The notes beneath the pieces are model-generated. The model ran no database searches and was not told where the DNA came from. It saw only the letters and a list, made by a program, of their open reading frames with translations. Positions 1 through 10,827 of a DNA stretch of 64,000 nucleotides are shown here, in pieces. Within the stretch, counting starts at the first letter, position 1. Each line of letters opens with the position of its first letter. The DNA comes from Branchiostoma floridae. Taxonomy: Eukaryota > Chordata > Leptocardii > Amphioxiformes > Branchiostomatidae. The stretch is taken from positions 2,080,657 through 2,144,656 of the forward strand of contig NC_049988.1 of NCBI RefSeq assembly GCF_000003815.2, read 5' to 3'. A program made the position numbers and the translations under genes.

Positions 1-231
1 TCTTATATGTCGGGATAAGGTAGATTTGTAAGCTGCCCTGTACCCACACTCCACACACAGGAAGGGATTATCGCCAGTGGTTGACTTCGGTTGACAGCCC
101 AAATTGGTTTTGGTCGCTGTTGGCTGGTCTTTGGTTTGACTTGCATCCTGGTCACCTAAAACTCCAGTAGGAGACCCATAACAGACGTTCTGGGGAACAG
201 CAGTAAGAGACCCATTACATGCCTCTGCCAT
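1..231 (-). CDS. C2H2 zinc-finger protein, N-terminal exon (runs off left edge)
   Basis: An open frame of 77 codons begins at the ATG complementary to 229-231 and continues past the left edge. The first ~50 residues are polar and low in complexity (rich in T, Q, K, G). They are followed by a linker DNPFLCVECGYRAAYKSTLS and RHIR, which is the CxxC...H half of a classical C2H2 finger; the second His lies beyond the window. Finger proteins with this CGYRA-type finger are abundant in amphioxus and normally act as nuclear DNA-binding proteins, but the target is unknown. The start was chosen because it is the only ATG in frame and the sequence upstream (232-300) has no coding character. It may belong to the same locus as the broken finger at 12.5-12.7 kb, which lies upstream on the same strand. 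Confidence 0.72.
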   Translation of the reverse strand, partial: MAEACNGSLTAVPQNVCYGSPTGVLGDQDASQTKDQPTATKTNLGCQPKSTTGDNPFLCVECGYRAAYKSTLSRHIR

Positions 232-287
232 GTTGAATCTAATGGAATAGAGAAATGTCAGGAATTTCAAGCAAACAAATAAATATT

Positions 288-466
288 ATTATAGAAATTG
301 CTAAACTCTTTCCAACACTGAGTTGATATAGGAACTTACCCTAAGTTTTCGGTCAAACTCCGTCGACCTTGTTCACAGAATGACCCTCTCTATATGTGAC
401 CGAAAATTTAGGGTAAGTTCCTATATTAATTCAGTGTTGGAAAGAACATTTAGCAATTTCTATAAT
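288..466. mobile_element. Fold-back MITE with long terminal inverted repeats
   Basis: The left half, starting ATTATAGAAATTGCTAAA, is the reverse complement of the right half, ending TTTAGCAATTTCTATAAT. The complementarity extends ~64 bp on each side with few mismatches, leaving a short central loop near 355-395. There is no coding capacity. A TA target is possible because both ends read TA, but the duplication cannot be separated from the inverted repeat. Confidence 0.8.
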
Positions 467-1540
467 GTATTCTACCAACACAGATGAACTTTCATGCTAA
501 ATTAAATAAATATTGTTTTCCTATACATGGTCTGGCCTATCAAGCTATGTTAGGTGATTTTTGTTTTATGTGTTTTGCAATTACAAAACATATTGATACA
601 TTATATTCAATATACTAGACTTTACTAGTCAATTTCACTACAAGGTGATAAAAATGATACGATATGTAATGTATTCCCTCGAAGAGATTATTTTTATTTT
701 GTTACAGAAGTTACAGCTCGAACATTTTAGCTCCAAACCCTTATGATTGCCTACAGCCCATACCAAACCATCCGTCATAAAGGCACCTCCCGTATTACAG
801 GAGACTCTCCCGATGACATAATTGACCCCAATGGCATCTTGAATAGAATTATCGGTCGCCTGTCGGGTAGACTCGTCGTTTTAGTGAGGTCTGTTTAGTC
901 TTACACAAAACACATATTAAATCCAGCCCCTCAAACTTTGTCCTGCTACTTGCTACATGTAACCATACACCACAGGGTGTCTGCTACACCTCCAGTAACC
1001 ATGGTGACAGCGGTCTGGCCAGTTCATTATTTGTTTGGACAAGTAAAAGAAACAAAAGCAATGTTTTCCTTCGCTTTCCGTGAAAGTAAAGATGCCCCCC
1101 TCCCCACCCCATTTTCGTCACCCCGAAAAGTCTACGTAATGCAGCCCACATACCATAGAAATGACCTCTATCCCCTATATGTCATAATAATGCAGTCATA
1201 TTGTATGTATACCTTGTTCTTACCTGCTTCCAATGATGATTTTTACCTCCGCACAATCTTCCTGCAAGCGTCTGTCTGGAGCAGCAAGGGGTGAAAGGTG
1301 ACACTTTGGGGTGAAAGGTCAAATTAATACCTGCTTATACACATTCAGTGTGTAGTGTGTTCCGCCTGCACTTCAGATTAGCTGCCCTTTTAATGCGACC
1401 TTTCTGGATTTTCTTTCTTTCCGTTTCTTCCTTAGTACGGAAATAATCAGTTGGTAACGCAATCACGTGCGCCTTGTATTGTTCAGCAATGATGCAATCT
1501 GTCCCTTTATATGTAAACGAGCTTCATAATTCTGTACTAG
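467..1540. other. Non-coding stretch, no gene recognised
   Basis: Ordinary mixed-composition DNA. The longest frame (938-1294, plus) has no recognisable domain and no coding bias that I can see, so I do not call it a gene. Confidence 0.5.
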
Positions 1541-1544
1541 GACC

Positions 1545-1875
1545 GCGGGTTTACGGAAAAGGCTGGGCTGTCTACCTGGGCTGGCTACCTGGGCTGGCTA
1601 CCTGGGTTGGCTATCACGTCAGGCTACTTGGACATACGAAAGCCAATTGGGACAAAAGCTGTTTTAGCAGTAGGGGTTGTTTGTGCTCAATGAAGAAGCT
1701 ATGTGTGAAGCTACTGTGTGTCATTATGTGAATGATCTGTGTGAAGTGGCTTTGTGTGAAGCAGCTGTGTTTGAAGGAGCTGTGTATGTTATATAACCCA
1801 GAGGTTCTGGGTTCGAATCAGTTCATATGCCACCGATCTTGTGCGCTTGGGAAGGGCTCTTAACACGACTTTCCT
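1545..1875 (+). mobile_element. SINE-like repeat, copy 1 (inverted mate at 7.6-8.0 kb)
   Basis: This segment matches 7625-7968 in reverse orientation over ~330 bp. It begins with three 13-bp steps of TACCTGGGCTGGC. A run of degenerate GTGTGAAG/AGCTGTGT repeats follows, then GGTTCTGGGTTCGAATC, which resembles a tRNA B box. The segment ends in a CGATCTTG...TTGGGAAGGGCTCTTAACACGAC block of the kind found in tRNA-derived SINEs of marine invertebrates (family recalled from memory, not searched). A proper tRNA cloverleaf cannot be drawn. Confidence 0.55.
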
Positions 1876-1979
1876 CCCTTCACTAGGGTAGAGAAAAGAG
1901 TACCTAGCTTCGGTATTACACGTCTGAATCTCAGCAGCAGTTTAGTCTGCGCAACCTAGACTGCGCAGGTGACGTATTG

Positions 1980-3310
1980 GATATTTAATGAGGCCAGTTG
2001 GCCATGCACCACCATGCGACATTGGGAAAAATTGCAGGTCTAGAACTGCTTCCATCACTTCTGACCAATCATATACCAGGATTTTGATCACGTGAATCCT
2101 TCATTTTAGAGAAGACGGCAGCCATTGTTCTGGGCTTTGTTGTGATATATTTCTCTCGCATTTCGGCCGAAATTTGGCGTTCATCGGGCCGCTGGAAGTG
2201 CCGCGTCAGCACAACTACGTGCAGGATCATGTGTAGAAGTAAAATCGCGATTTCTACATTTAAGGGAGTTTTGATTCCGCTGAAAAGCACAGATATAGTT
2301 TGTCAAACCTACGAAACGTCATCCTGTTGACAGCTCTTCAGCGTTTGATGTTTTTATTCCACGAGGGAAACCGACCAACACAGGTATGTTTTGTTCGTTT
2401 TGACGCCATATTGCTTGATATCCGAAGCCCTAATGTATATTATTTTGTAGTGTTTCGGTTAATATGACAGTATAATCGAAGATAACTGGTGCTAGAACTC
2501 ATAGAAGTCTTTGTTTACGTCTGCTAGAACAATTTATTTCTATCAAGAAGTTTCCATGGCAACACAATGCATATTTTCTAGCTAGGTGAGTTGTAAAATG
2601 AATATTTCCTGTACAATATCATGACAAGACATGGATAAGAGTGCCATAGAATTTAGCCATTGTTTCTCTGTTTTTCCCCCTATAATTTCCAAACCCCCAC
2701 AAAAACAAGAAATACTCAAGTAAAAAAGCCTCAATATTCATTACTAGTATGATAGTATGAATGTTGGCTTTACAAAGAAAAAGTTGATAATAAGATAACG
2801 TTACTAAAAATGTGCAGTCCCCCCCTGTCTGTAGAGTAGTCTTGTCAAAAATTGATACAGTATTAGGATTTTCATAAATGTACTTGCTACTTATACTAGT
2901 ACTCATAGTACCAATAGTAATATCTAGTGCTCCATTATCATCAGTTACACTTCAATTCCTTGCGTTTTATGTAGTGTCATCACGTCAATCATCATTACTG
3001 TGTAGTACTATACAGTGTCAAACAGCATGTAGTGCAAATCAACACTAGTTGTATACAAATTATGTCAAACACTAACAGCATGTAGTACTGTATACAATGT
3101 CAAACAGCATGTAGTGCAGCTGCCAATCAGTATTACTGTATATAAATTTCAAATTTATCATTGGACTTTAGGATCATGGGAAGCCGATGGTGTTGGTTGG
3201 GCAGACTCCGATCAAATGATTTGTCAGCGTGGACTTCAGCCTTGCCACTGGATCGGGAATGGACATGATGTGTGACGAGGCACTTTATCCTGTACCACAA
3301 AGAAGAAGAA
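1980..3310. other. Non-coding stretch with a possible untranslated first exon
   Basis: No gene is recognised. The patch at 2085-2385 is less AT-rich. It contains a CACGTG E-box at about 2090 and ends in a good 5' splice signal (CACAG|GTATGT near 2382). It could be a promoter with a non-coding first exon on the plus strand, but there is no further support. From 2930 to 3150 short AGTACTATA/CAGCATGTAGT motifs recur. Confidence 0.3.
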
Positions 3311-3317
3311 TGATGAT

Positions 3318-3890
3318 ACATCTGCATCTGCATCTGCATAGGATACCCCCAAATGACCCCGCGAGGGGCAAAAGTAGGGGGGGGGGGAGCTGAGGCTCCC
3401 GGGTTAGGGCGGGCAGGCCGCCTGCCTGGCACGGAAGTGCTCAACGTTGGGAGCGCTTACAACCGTGCCAGGCAGGGCATTCCACTCGGGAATTGTGCGT
3501 GGGAAAAAAGAATGTTTGTAGATATCGGTGCGTGCAAATATGTGTTGATATTTGAAGTCGTGACTACCCCGGGTGCGCCCTTGGGCAGGCTTCAGAATAT
3601 TGCTGGCGTCTATGTTAATATTATTGTTGACTACTTTATAGAAAAAGGTGAGGCGGGCGTTCCTCCTCCTTTCGGAGAGAGGGCGCCACTGCAGGTCTGA
3701 AAGCATTTGTGTCACGCACGATACAGGTGGGTCTTGCCAGGAAGTTGATCAGTGCATGGACATAAAACCCCCTGCTCTGCCATGAACCTGAGCCCGAACC
3801 CCCACCTCCTGATGCAGGGGACCATGTGGTGCTGTAACAGGTGTATCTTGACTGGGACCGTACCATTGGGGACGTTTAGTATGGTAAAAC
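3318..3890 (-). mobile_element. Non-LTR retrotransposon 3' end (CR1/L2-type), decayed
   Basis: The minus strand reads RAGGFMSMH, then an in-frame stop, then an open stretch (3715-3404) with LSDLQWRPLSERRRNARLTF, YKVVNN, and HDFKYQHIFARTDIYKHSFF, PRTIPEWNALP. This is the conserved C-terminal tail after the reverse transcriptase core of CR1/L2/Jockey-like LINEs. The stop after FMSMH and the loss of the usual V-Q-R-R-A-A-R segment show that it is dead. The 3' end carries three ATGCAG units (minus strand, 3319-3340), a short tandem tail typical of CR1/L2 elements. Only the last ~570 bp of the element remain. Confidence 0.75.
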
Positions 3891-4012
3891 AACATGAACT
3901 TTTTGATGGCTTTGTCTGGAAAAGCGAATAAAAGTAACCATAAATGAGTATATGTTAAGTAGCGGGTTGTCTTGACAACATCGGTTAAGTAGAAGGATTG
4001 TTGTAAATGTAA

Positions 4013-4215
4013 CTTGTGTTCCCCAGTTGACTGTAGTTAAGACCAATCTTCTCTTTTGCCTCCAGCAGGTGGCCAGTGGGGATGAAGACTTGCTCAAACT
4101 TCAGCTGGTGCAGCATCCTCCGAAGCTCATCACGTGACACCCGCCGCAGTTCCTCCAGAAGCAGCACTCCAGATTCACCACCACTGACTTTGTCCCTGAC
4201 CTCCTCCATAACCCC
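4013..4215 (-). pseudogene. Unrecognised coding fragment (charged helix, EEVRDKV...)
   Basis: The minus strand reads MEEVRDKVSGG, LLLEELRRVSRDELRRMLHQ, LKFEQVFIPTGHLLEAKEK. The composition and amphipathic pattern look coding, and synonymous-looking CTG/GAG usage is unlike the surrounding DNA. No splice sites or domain were recognised. It is the most downstream of four coding-looking pieces on this strand between 4.0 and 6.1 kb, which may be parts of one decaying gene or transposon gene. Confidence 0.35.
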
Positions 4216-4388
4216 AATTCTTTCTAATGGTAGAAAGGGCTGCCTCTACAGAGGACTTTCTGGGCTTGGGGACAGGTGGGTGGGAGTAAGGGAGAGTGGG
4301 TTGGTTGAAGGGAGGGAGCCCCAGTCGTAAATGGCCGCACTGACTGGGGACACATACGTCCTTTTCTCCTTTCATACAGAATGGTAAG

Positions 4389-4722
4389 CAGGGCTCAAAA
4401 TACCACCTGCATATGCATGTTAGTGCAGGTAGAATTGGAGCTGTGCAGGTATTTTTGGTGTCCACTTGTACCTAACCTGCACTGGTCCATGTACTGGATT
4501 TTATACATATATGTCCTATGATGCAGGTTTATATGGATTGTTATTAGCTGCATTGACTGTTACCACCTCTAAAGACTAAAAGAAAAAAATAGCAATGGTT
4601 CCTGAACAATTCTAGTATGATCCTATAATTTTAGTGGTGCAGGTAAAACTTGTCTGGTGCATGTAATTTTCAATGTTACCAGCACCAGTGCAGCTATGCA
4701 ACAAAGAGGATTTAAAGCCCTG
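4389..4722. mobile_element. Short TIR element with GTAAG target duplication
   Basis: The ends are CAGGGCTCAAAA and TTTAAAGCCCTG (inverted). They are flanked by a direct GTAAG at 4384-4388 and 4723-4727. The interior is rich in TGCAGGT/ACCTGCA motifs and has no coding capacity. CAGGG ends are common in hAT elements, but those make 8-bp duplications, so the superfamily is left open. Removing the element restores a longer minus-strand open frame, so it may have interrupted a coding segment. Confidence 0.65.
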
Positions 4723-4839
4723 GTAAGTTTTCTGCACGGATTTCGTACATAGTCAGGCTCTCCCTGGCCACCCTTCTCGTTAATGTCATCAGAAAATGGT
4801 TGTCAATTTCACCTTCTGGGCGTCAAGTTTCAACTCTTG

Positions 4840-5310
4840 TCTCTCGAGAAGAGGGAGGGTTGTAGAGTGGTTGGGAAAGGAGGGCGTGGGTGGGTTAAAG
4901 GGATGGTGTGAGAGGGGGAATGGGTGGGAGTAAGGGAGAGTGGTTGGGTTGAAGGGATAGTGAGAGAGGGAAAATGGGTGGGAGAGTGGGTGGATGGGAG
5001 AGAGTGGGTGGACCAGATTCTCCCGGCTGTCCTTGGCATTGAAGATGCAAAACACGGCGTTCTCCCTAGAGTTAGGGTACTCCCTGTTCTGTACCTGGAA
5101 GGTCATCTTGGACGAGCTTCCCCCCCATGGTCTCCCCTCAACAAGGGAGGGAGAGAGACAGTGTGTGGGGGGGTGGGGGTGGGGTGGGGGGAGAGAGAGT
5201 GGGGGGGGGGGAGAGAGAGAGAGTGGGGGGGGGAGAGAGAGAGTGGGGGGGAGAGGGAGGGAGGGAGGGAGGGAGAGAGTGGGAGAGGGAGGGAGGGATC
5301 ATTTTGTCAT
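4840..5310. repeat. Purine-rich low-complexity tract (GGGTGGGAGTAAG and GAGAGTGGGG units)
   Basis: 4850-5012 is a degenerate minisatellite of GGGTGGGAGTAAGGGAGAG-like units. 5140-5300 is almost pure G/A with long G runs. The long apparent frames here on both strands are made of repeated dipeptides and are by-products of composition. The G runs could form quadruplexes. Confidence 0.8.
5020..5145 (-). pseudogene. Unrecognised coding exon with PNS...VFCIF.AKDSR.NL motif
   Basis: On the minus strand, SSSKMTFQVQNREYPNSREN is followed by AVFCIFNAKDSRENL. The frame then runs into the low-complexity tract. The pattern FQVxNxxxPNS(x)6-7CxFxAxDSRxNL looks like a conserved domain. I recall similar segments in transposon-encoded proteins of amphioxus and cnidarians, and a weak resemblance to the segment before the RAG1 core. 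Neither can be confirmed here. The reading is broken downstream by the repeats, so it is probably not a functional exon. Confidence 0.4.
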
Positions 5311-5409
5311 GGGAATGAGACCTCCTCTGACAATACAGGCATTCTGCTGGTTAGGTGTCAGGGGACCTTTCTCACTCAGACCAACTGTTATCACAACCTA
5401 CCTACCTAC

Positions 5410-5814
5410 CTACCTAGCAACAGATATGGAAGGTTGGGCATCTTGGCAGGAAGGAGACAGACAGGTAGCAGGGGTAGGTGTAGTAGTCATGGTAGTGGAG
5501 GGAGGGGTTAACACTGTGCGAGGAGTGGAAGGAGGTACAGGTACAGTTACATGTACGGGTGGTGGGATCACCTGAGTGTTAGTGGGAGGCACCATGAGGA
5601 GTAGTTTGACAGGTAGCAGAGGCAGTGCTGTGGTGTGAGAAGGACCAGCCATTTGTTTTGTATTTGTTCTACATTCAATATGGTACTTAAGTTCATCCAG
5701 CCTCAGCTGTGCACAACAGTTTCTACAGTTAAAAGTTAACTGTGCATAGCAGGACCTCCAGGACATGTGAACAGGTGTCAGGTCACTTGCTTTTTTTTGT
5801 TTTGCATATAGCAC
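5410..5814 (-). pseudogene. Unrecognised Cys-motif plus Pro/Thr-rich coding segment
   Basis: A 134-codon open frame. Around residues 20-50 it has SCYAQLTFNCRNCCAQLRLD, ELKYHIECR, a C/C/C/C..H.C arrangement that could bind zinc. A Pro/Thr/Val-rich tail follows. No domain was named with confidence. It lies between two other coding-looking minus-strand pieces and may be part of the same broken gene. Confidence 0.35.
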
Positions 5815-5946
5815 AGTCAGGATTGTTATTTCCAGCTATGTCTGGAACAACTTATGTAAGCATGCAAAGCAAAACATGTGTGCACATAGTGTTTGCACTA
5901 GCAAATACCACAATTGTATGCCTCCAAACTACAGAGTGGTTTGAAT

Positions 5947-6093
5947 CTATCCTGTCCTATTCCTGATCAAGAAGCCATCTAATGTGTTTAAGAGTTCAGA
6001 GAAAGTCTCTTCACTCATAGTTTTGGCACACTCTTCCACCTTTTCACCTTTCTCATTTTTTCTGAGTTTTGGGCCTACCCGGAGACTTCCTTT
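5947..6093 (-). pseudogene. Unrecognised coding fragment (SEETFSELLNTLDGFL)
   Basis: The minus-strand open stretch of 48 codons ends at a TAG (5947-5949) and reads GSLRVGPKLRKNEKGEKVEE then TMSEETFSELLNTLDGFLIR. The basic-then-helical character looks coding. It has no ATG of its own upstream in frame except the internal one in KTMSEE. It is the most upstream of the minus-strand pieces at 4.0-6.1 kb. Confidence 0.35.
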
Positions 6094-6119
6094 TTACTGA
6101 TCTCCCCCCTTTTGTCAGT

Positions 6120-7460
6120 GTTGTTTTCACATTTTCAAAAGGAATTCAGGTTTTTCCATACCAGTGAGCAAGGAGGATAAAAAAATTGTTTTTGTTTGTC
6201 TGCACAAACTCACCACAAAACCAGCAAAGCTTTTTAATGTGTTCTTGTACTTTTGAATCAGTGCTGCAGGTAGACATTTTATACAGTTGACAAGAAAACT
6301 ACTAAGGTTCATGGACATCTACATCTGACAAATTGCAATACTGGCTTATAATTTCTTTATGAGTAGACACAAGATGTATTGTTTATCCAATGTACTACTA
6401 GTATTTTGACAACATATTTTTAGTAGGGCAGCAAAGAGATGTCTCCCTGTGTTTCTCAGCTATAACATATTCACATTATCAATTCTCGGTGATTGTATTG
6501 TGTATCTGTTGTAATATTGTTCTCACAAGAAAAGTTTGATATGCATCAAAGAAATGTCTCCCTGTTGTTTGTCTCAGCTGGGGGAGGGGGGCACATTTTC
6601 TGATATTTTATTTACTGCAATACAACAACACCTTTGCTATGATCAGCCTCGTTGTTTTTCTTTTCAGCTATAACAATTTTGGTAGGGATACAACTTGATT
6701 TAGAACAATAAAGAATGAAATACAAGACTCTACAACAACTGATATTGTTCTAAATATGACCTACGGGTCGTGCACTCTGTCATTTTCATCCGCTTGTAAC
6801 ACAAAGGAAAGACATCAAACGAAGAGAATAAGCACGGATATTAGTAGTGGTAAGTATGATATTGACAACAGATACAAAGATTACTGGTGGGAAACTCCTG
6901 GAGAGAAGCAGTGCTCAGATGAAGAAGAGCAAAATCAAAGGTATGATAAAATTTGCCCGGTGAAGCCCTGTACCCGGAAGTGCGTGTCATGTCCCCGTAT
7001 GTTTGTGATTAGAAACTGTATATCCCCACAGGTCTACATTCATCAATGAGACCTTACAGGGCAGGGTATAAACTCAAGTAAGACAGCTTCTTTGACTATT
7101 ATAAGTGGTTTATTTGCTCAAAAGCACCTTAGTTACGGCAAGCAAATATTCGGTTGCTATGCAGGCACGCGCTGGCACGTGGGCCGGCCGTGCCGGTGTA
7201 ACACGATATGACCATATTTGGGAGAGCCTTGAGAGGCCGCGCAGGCGCAGACTAAGGTAGCATGATTAGGGCCCCAGGCGGTGACGTGATTAAAGGGACC
7301 TCCCTCAGATAGGGCAAAGAACCCACCACACTTACGGAAAAGACTAGGGGTCCTTCCTTCCCAGTGTAAGTGGTTCAAAACCTTAAGTCCTATGGTCACA
7401 CCTGGAGTATTTGCTGTCGTATTGAGGTCACCTAAGTTAGCACCAAATGGCGGCTGTTCC
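6120..7460. other. Non-coding stretch, no gene recognised
   Basis: AT-rich up to 7,100, then a GC-rich patch (7150-7460) with GGCACGTGGGCCGGCCGTGCC and CGCGCAGGCGCAG, which looks like part of a dispersed repeat. The plus frame 6756-7049 is Cys-containing but has no domain that I recognise. Confidence 0.4.
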
Positions 7461-7467
7461 AAACCCT

Positions 7468-7590
7468 TGCACTTTAGCAATGTTTATTTTAAGCTCCTCA
7501 CAATTCAATTGTCGATCCTAATGTATGGCGCAGATGCCTGGACCCTGACAGCCACTAAAGAACGGCTCCTGGTCGCCATTGACCAACTAG
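7468..7590 (+). mobile_element. LINE reverse-transcriptase fragment (YGADAWTL motif)
   Basis: The plus strand encodes FKLLTIQLSILMYGADAWTL then TATKERLLVAID. This is the L...S(I/L)xxYGaEtWTLt...ErrL.a.d signature that follows the catalytic core in RTE/CR1-like LINE reverse transcriptases. Only ~40 codons survive, and SINE-like sequence begins directly after it. Confidence 0.7.
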
Positions 7591-7624
7591 CCACCAGTCT
7601 TAAGACTAATCCAATCAGCCCGAT

Positions 7625-7968
7625 ATGTCGTGTTAATAGCCTTTCCAAAGGGCGCAAGATCGTTGGCATATCAACTGATTTGAACCCAGAACCTCTGGGT
7701 TATGTAACACACACAATTGCTTCACACAAAGCCCCTTCACACACCGCTCCTTCAAACACGGCTCCTTAAAAAAACAGCCCATTCACATACAGTTCCTTCA
7801 CACATAGCTTCTTCATGAGCACAAACAACCCCTACTGCTAAAACAGCTTTTGTCCCAATGGGCTTTCGTAGGTCCAAGTAGCCTGACGTGATAGCCAGCA
7901 TAGGTAGACAGCCCAGGTAGACAGCCCAGATAGACAGCCCAGCCTTTTCCGTTAACCCCTAGGACCGC
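7625..7968 (-). mobile_element. SINE-like repeat, copy 2 (inverted relative to 1.5-1.9 kb)
   Basis: Reverse-complement match to 1545-1875, including the repeated CTGGGCTGTCTAC steps, GGTTCTGGGTTCAAATC and the TTAACACGAC block. The two copies are ~6 kb apart and inverted, so the intervening DNA could form a stem-loop or be inverted by recombination. Confidence 0.55.
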
Positions 7969-7979
7969 AACTTGTCTGT

Positions 7980-8752
7980 CGTTTTAAAGAAATAAATAAT
8001 TCTACTACCAATATCACTAGTATTAGTACAGCACAAATTTAGAAAAAAAGTCATGGTCCACCCTGTTGCGAGTGGTGTGGACAAATGAATGTGTCCGGAT
8101 ATGCAGTGCTAGCTAGTACTCGACAGTACAAACCTGGTGTGTTTACGCCATGAGGCGGTTTACTGGATATGAGGCGTTAATTTGTACACGACAGTACCTT
8201 GTGTATTCTGAGAAGTTTTTTTTTAAATGGATAACTAGATAATGGTAACAGTGTTAAACCAATATTTTATATTTTCTACGTTTTTTGTATCAGTTTATGT
8301 GCAATTGGTCATTGGGCTGGGAAGAAAGCAATTCACACATCCTTACAAAGTACGGATGTGTGTTATACATCAATGACCGAAGACATAGTGCCCACCAGTG
8401 CCCAGTAGTGAAATTTAAAAAAAATTACCAAGGAGGACACTTTTATGGGGCAATGAACTAATTTATACCATTGCAAATTTTACATATATTTGTAAATGTT
8501 TCTTTTAGCGACAGAATTACGCAAATGTTTGAAATGTATTGCAAAACATCACAAGCTCTCTGTAACCCCAAATCAAGACCATATCATATTCATGTCAAAC
8601 GATACAAAAATGAAATTTCTGCTGCAGTACCAATGTTATATACAAGGGGTCCCAAAACTGACTTTGACCTTTATCCAACATCCACCTACATACCAAATAT
8701 TATTGTAATCCATCAAGAGGTTCTTAAGTTAAGCTGACTCAAAAATCCGTAA

Positions 8753-8753
<1 letters not shown>
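7980..8753. other. Non-coding stretch
   Basis: AT-rich DNA without a recognisable gene. At 8640-8735 a phrase CCCAAAACTGACTTTGACC...CATACCAAATATTATTG...CATCAAGAGGTTCTTAAGTT resembles the one at 19,495-19,620, so both belong to a dispersed repeat family. Confidence 0.45.
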
Positions 8754-8803
<50 letters not shown>

Positions 8804-8826
8804 AAAAAAAAACACACACACACAAT
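8754..8826. repeat. (CA)n microsatellite
   Basis: An almost pure CA dinucleotide run interrupted by a short A tract. Confidence 0.95.
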
Positions 8827-8829
8827 CAC

Positions 8830-9950
8830 ACACGTAAAGCAATATCTCTATTTTCATGGAGATAATGGGATTCAAAGAAATTTCCTTATGAAATATTCCA
8901 CTATTATGGCTTTGATATATTTTTTTATACAAAAAAAGCCACGAAAAGCCACGATCATGGCTTCAGGTTTAATTCCGGCGTGAAATTCAAACTGACTACT
9001 GTGAAATGGGAAATTTTGCAGAGTCTACCAATCAGGATGCTTGTAACTTTGACCAACAAGAAGGACTGTAGCATTTGAGCCCTATTTCTAAGGAATCCAG
9101 CGTGTGTTTTGGCTTTAGTTTTCTACATGTTTATTTAGTAAATTTAACAGAAATGGTGACAGTTTGGTGAATGATTTTGTTAGAGGCTTGCAGGAGTGCT
9201 GACAGGGAAATCCCTGAAGGACAAGAAGGCAAGCATGCAGCTGTTTTTGTTGAGATCAAATGATTTATTTCATGCGTGTCTAATGATTTCTAACGTTACA
9301 TGTATGCTTTCTTGTTTTTCTTGGGGCATAAGGAGGTCCAGGTCAGGTCAGATAGGTCAGGTCCCAATTGACATTTCATTGACTCTACCCAAGTCGTAGC
9401 AACGATGATGATGAAGTCATAGTAAGTGGATTTATTTGACTACCTGATATGTGGAGAACATCCAGAAAAATAATTTGCCATTTAGCACAAGGCATATTCT
9501 TTGTTTTCATAATACAACTACAGGTGTGGAGAGGGGGGCACAACTTTTTATTGGGGTGAACATTTGTTTATCAACACTGAACTTATTTGAAATCATGCTT
9601 TATTTTCTTTAATTTTTTGGCCATTGTAACAACATACCAGCATTGTGTATGTGAGGTTGAGTATTTCTACATAGTTTCACGATAAATGACACAAAAACTC
9701 AGCCCCTAGCCAAATGTTTTATTTTGTGAAACTTTTTTGGGAGTGTTGGAAATGTGTTTTTGAGTGGTTTCCATGACGATTGCTCACCTCAGAATGATGG
9801 TATGATGTTTATTTTGCTTGTTGTGGAAAAAATATTCTGTAAGCTTTCCAGTAATATATAGTTTTCCTAGACTCTTTACATAACAGCTGTAATAATAATA
9901 TACAAAACGTACTAGTTGACACCTGTATAGACTGGAATTATACCTCGTAT
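8830..9950. other. Non-coding stretch, no gene recognised
   Basis: AT-rich with no conserved frame. 9330-9420 has GGTCAGGTCAGATAGGTCAGG steps and ends CGATGATGATGAAG, which could be the short-repeat tail of another decayed LINE, but no protein segment supports this. Confidence 0.4.
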
Positions 9951-9956
9951 TGCTAA

Positions 9957-10510
9957 CGTCACATTTCCACAAAGGGGCCCGGTCGGGTATGTTAGGGGCT
10001 GATTTTTTGTCGGGCGGGGCCCCGTAAGACCCCCGGCGGCTGCCGGGCTATTTGGGTCTCGGGTGGGGCCCCGGTTGATTCTAAGTCGGACTTAAAATCA
10101 ACCGGCGCCCGGGCAGGAAAATACGCCGAATCAAAGCCGTTAACTAATCGTGAACACATCGGCAGGGTCCCCTACAGCACCCGCCCGATACCCGCCCGAT
10201 ACCCCGACGGTACCCGACGGTACAGGCCCAACCTTCGTGCATTACAAACTATTGCATCCGTCGTGTCATCCCGGAGCACCGACAGGGTCGCTGACGGGGT
10301 CCCTCGGTCATCAAGCAGGACAATTTGGGCCATGGTCACATTTCCACTTAGGGACCCGAGCGGGTAATTCACAGGCTGTTTTTTGGCACTTCCGGTCGGG
10401 GTCTTGTCGGTCTCCCAGCGGCTGCCGGGTTGTTTTTGGTCTCGGGCGGGGTCTCGGTTGGTTTTAAGTCGGACTTAAAATGAACCAGGGGCCCGCCGGG
10501 GAAATATTAG
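9957..10510. repeat. GC-rich repeat, two direct copies of a ~175-bp unit
   Basis: 9957-10130 and 10334-10510 share GTCACATTTCCAC, a GGGCCCGGTCGGGTA-like block, GGCGGCTGCCGGG, and GTCGGACTTAAAATcAACC in the same order. The DNA between them is also GC-rich, with CCCGACGGTACCCGACGG steps. A third, inverted end (CCCGGGTAATGTGACG) occurs at 11,383-11,396, so the whole stretch could be a DNA element with CGTCACATT ends that was later hit by a LINE. Confidence 0.55.
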
Positions 10511-10827
10511 GGAAATATTAGCAGTAAGAAACTCACTTTCTACTCTTCTCAATGGAAGGTCTTACACACATGAGCAGGTCATAGAACATTCTCCATGCGC
10601 ATGAAGAACTTAAAGTCGCAACAATGTTCTCGCATTAGCTTGCTCATCAGCGTATTGTAGAACCCAAACATGGGTCGGCGCCTCAACCAGAGTTGAACCC
10701 ACCACGATCTTCTTCTCTGGCACTGCCGTTCCACTAGTCTCTCTTCTTGAGCTACCTATACCCATGTAGCAAGAACAAGGAAGCAACGGTGACGAGCCGT
10801 CGCCACCCTCGGCACGTGCTTACTTAC

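Noticed and set aside
1775-1830. Possible tRNA gene (GGTTCGAATC box)
   Set aside because: No A box, acceptor stem or cloverleaf can be drawn; better explained as a SINE-like repeat.
4924-5575. Long overlapping frames of 190 codons in the G/A-rich tract
   Set aside because: They translate to GER/GGE repeats created by the purine minisatellite and overlap in two frames; no domain.
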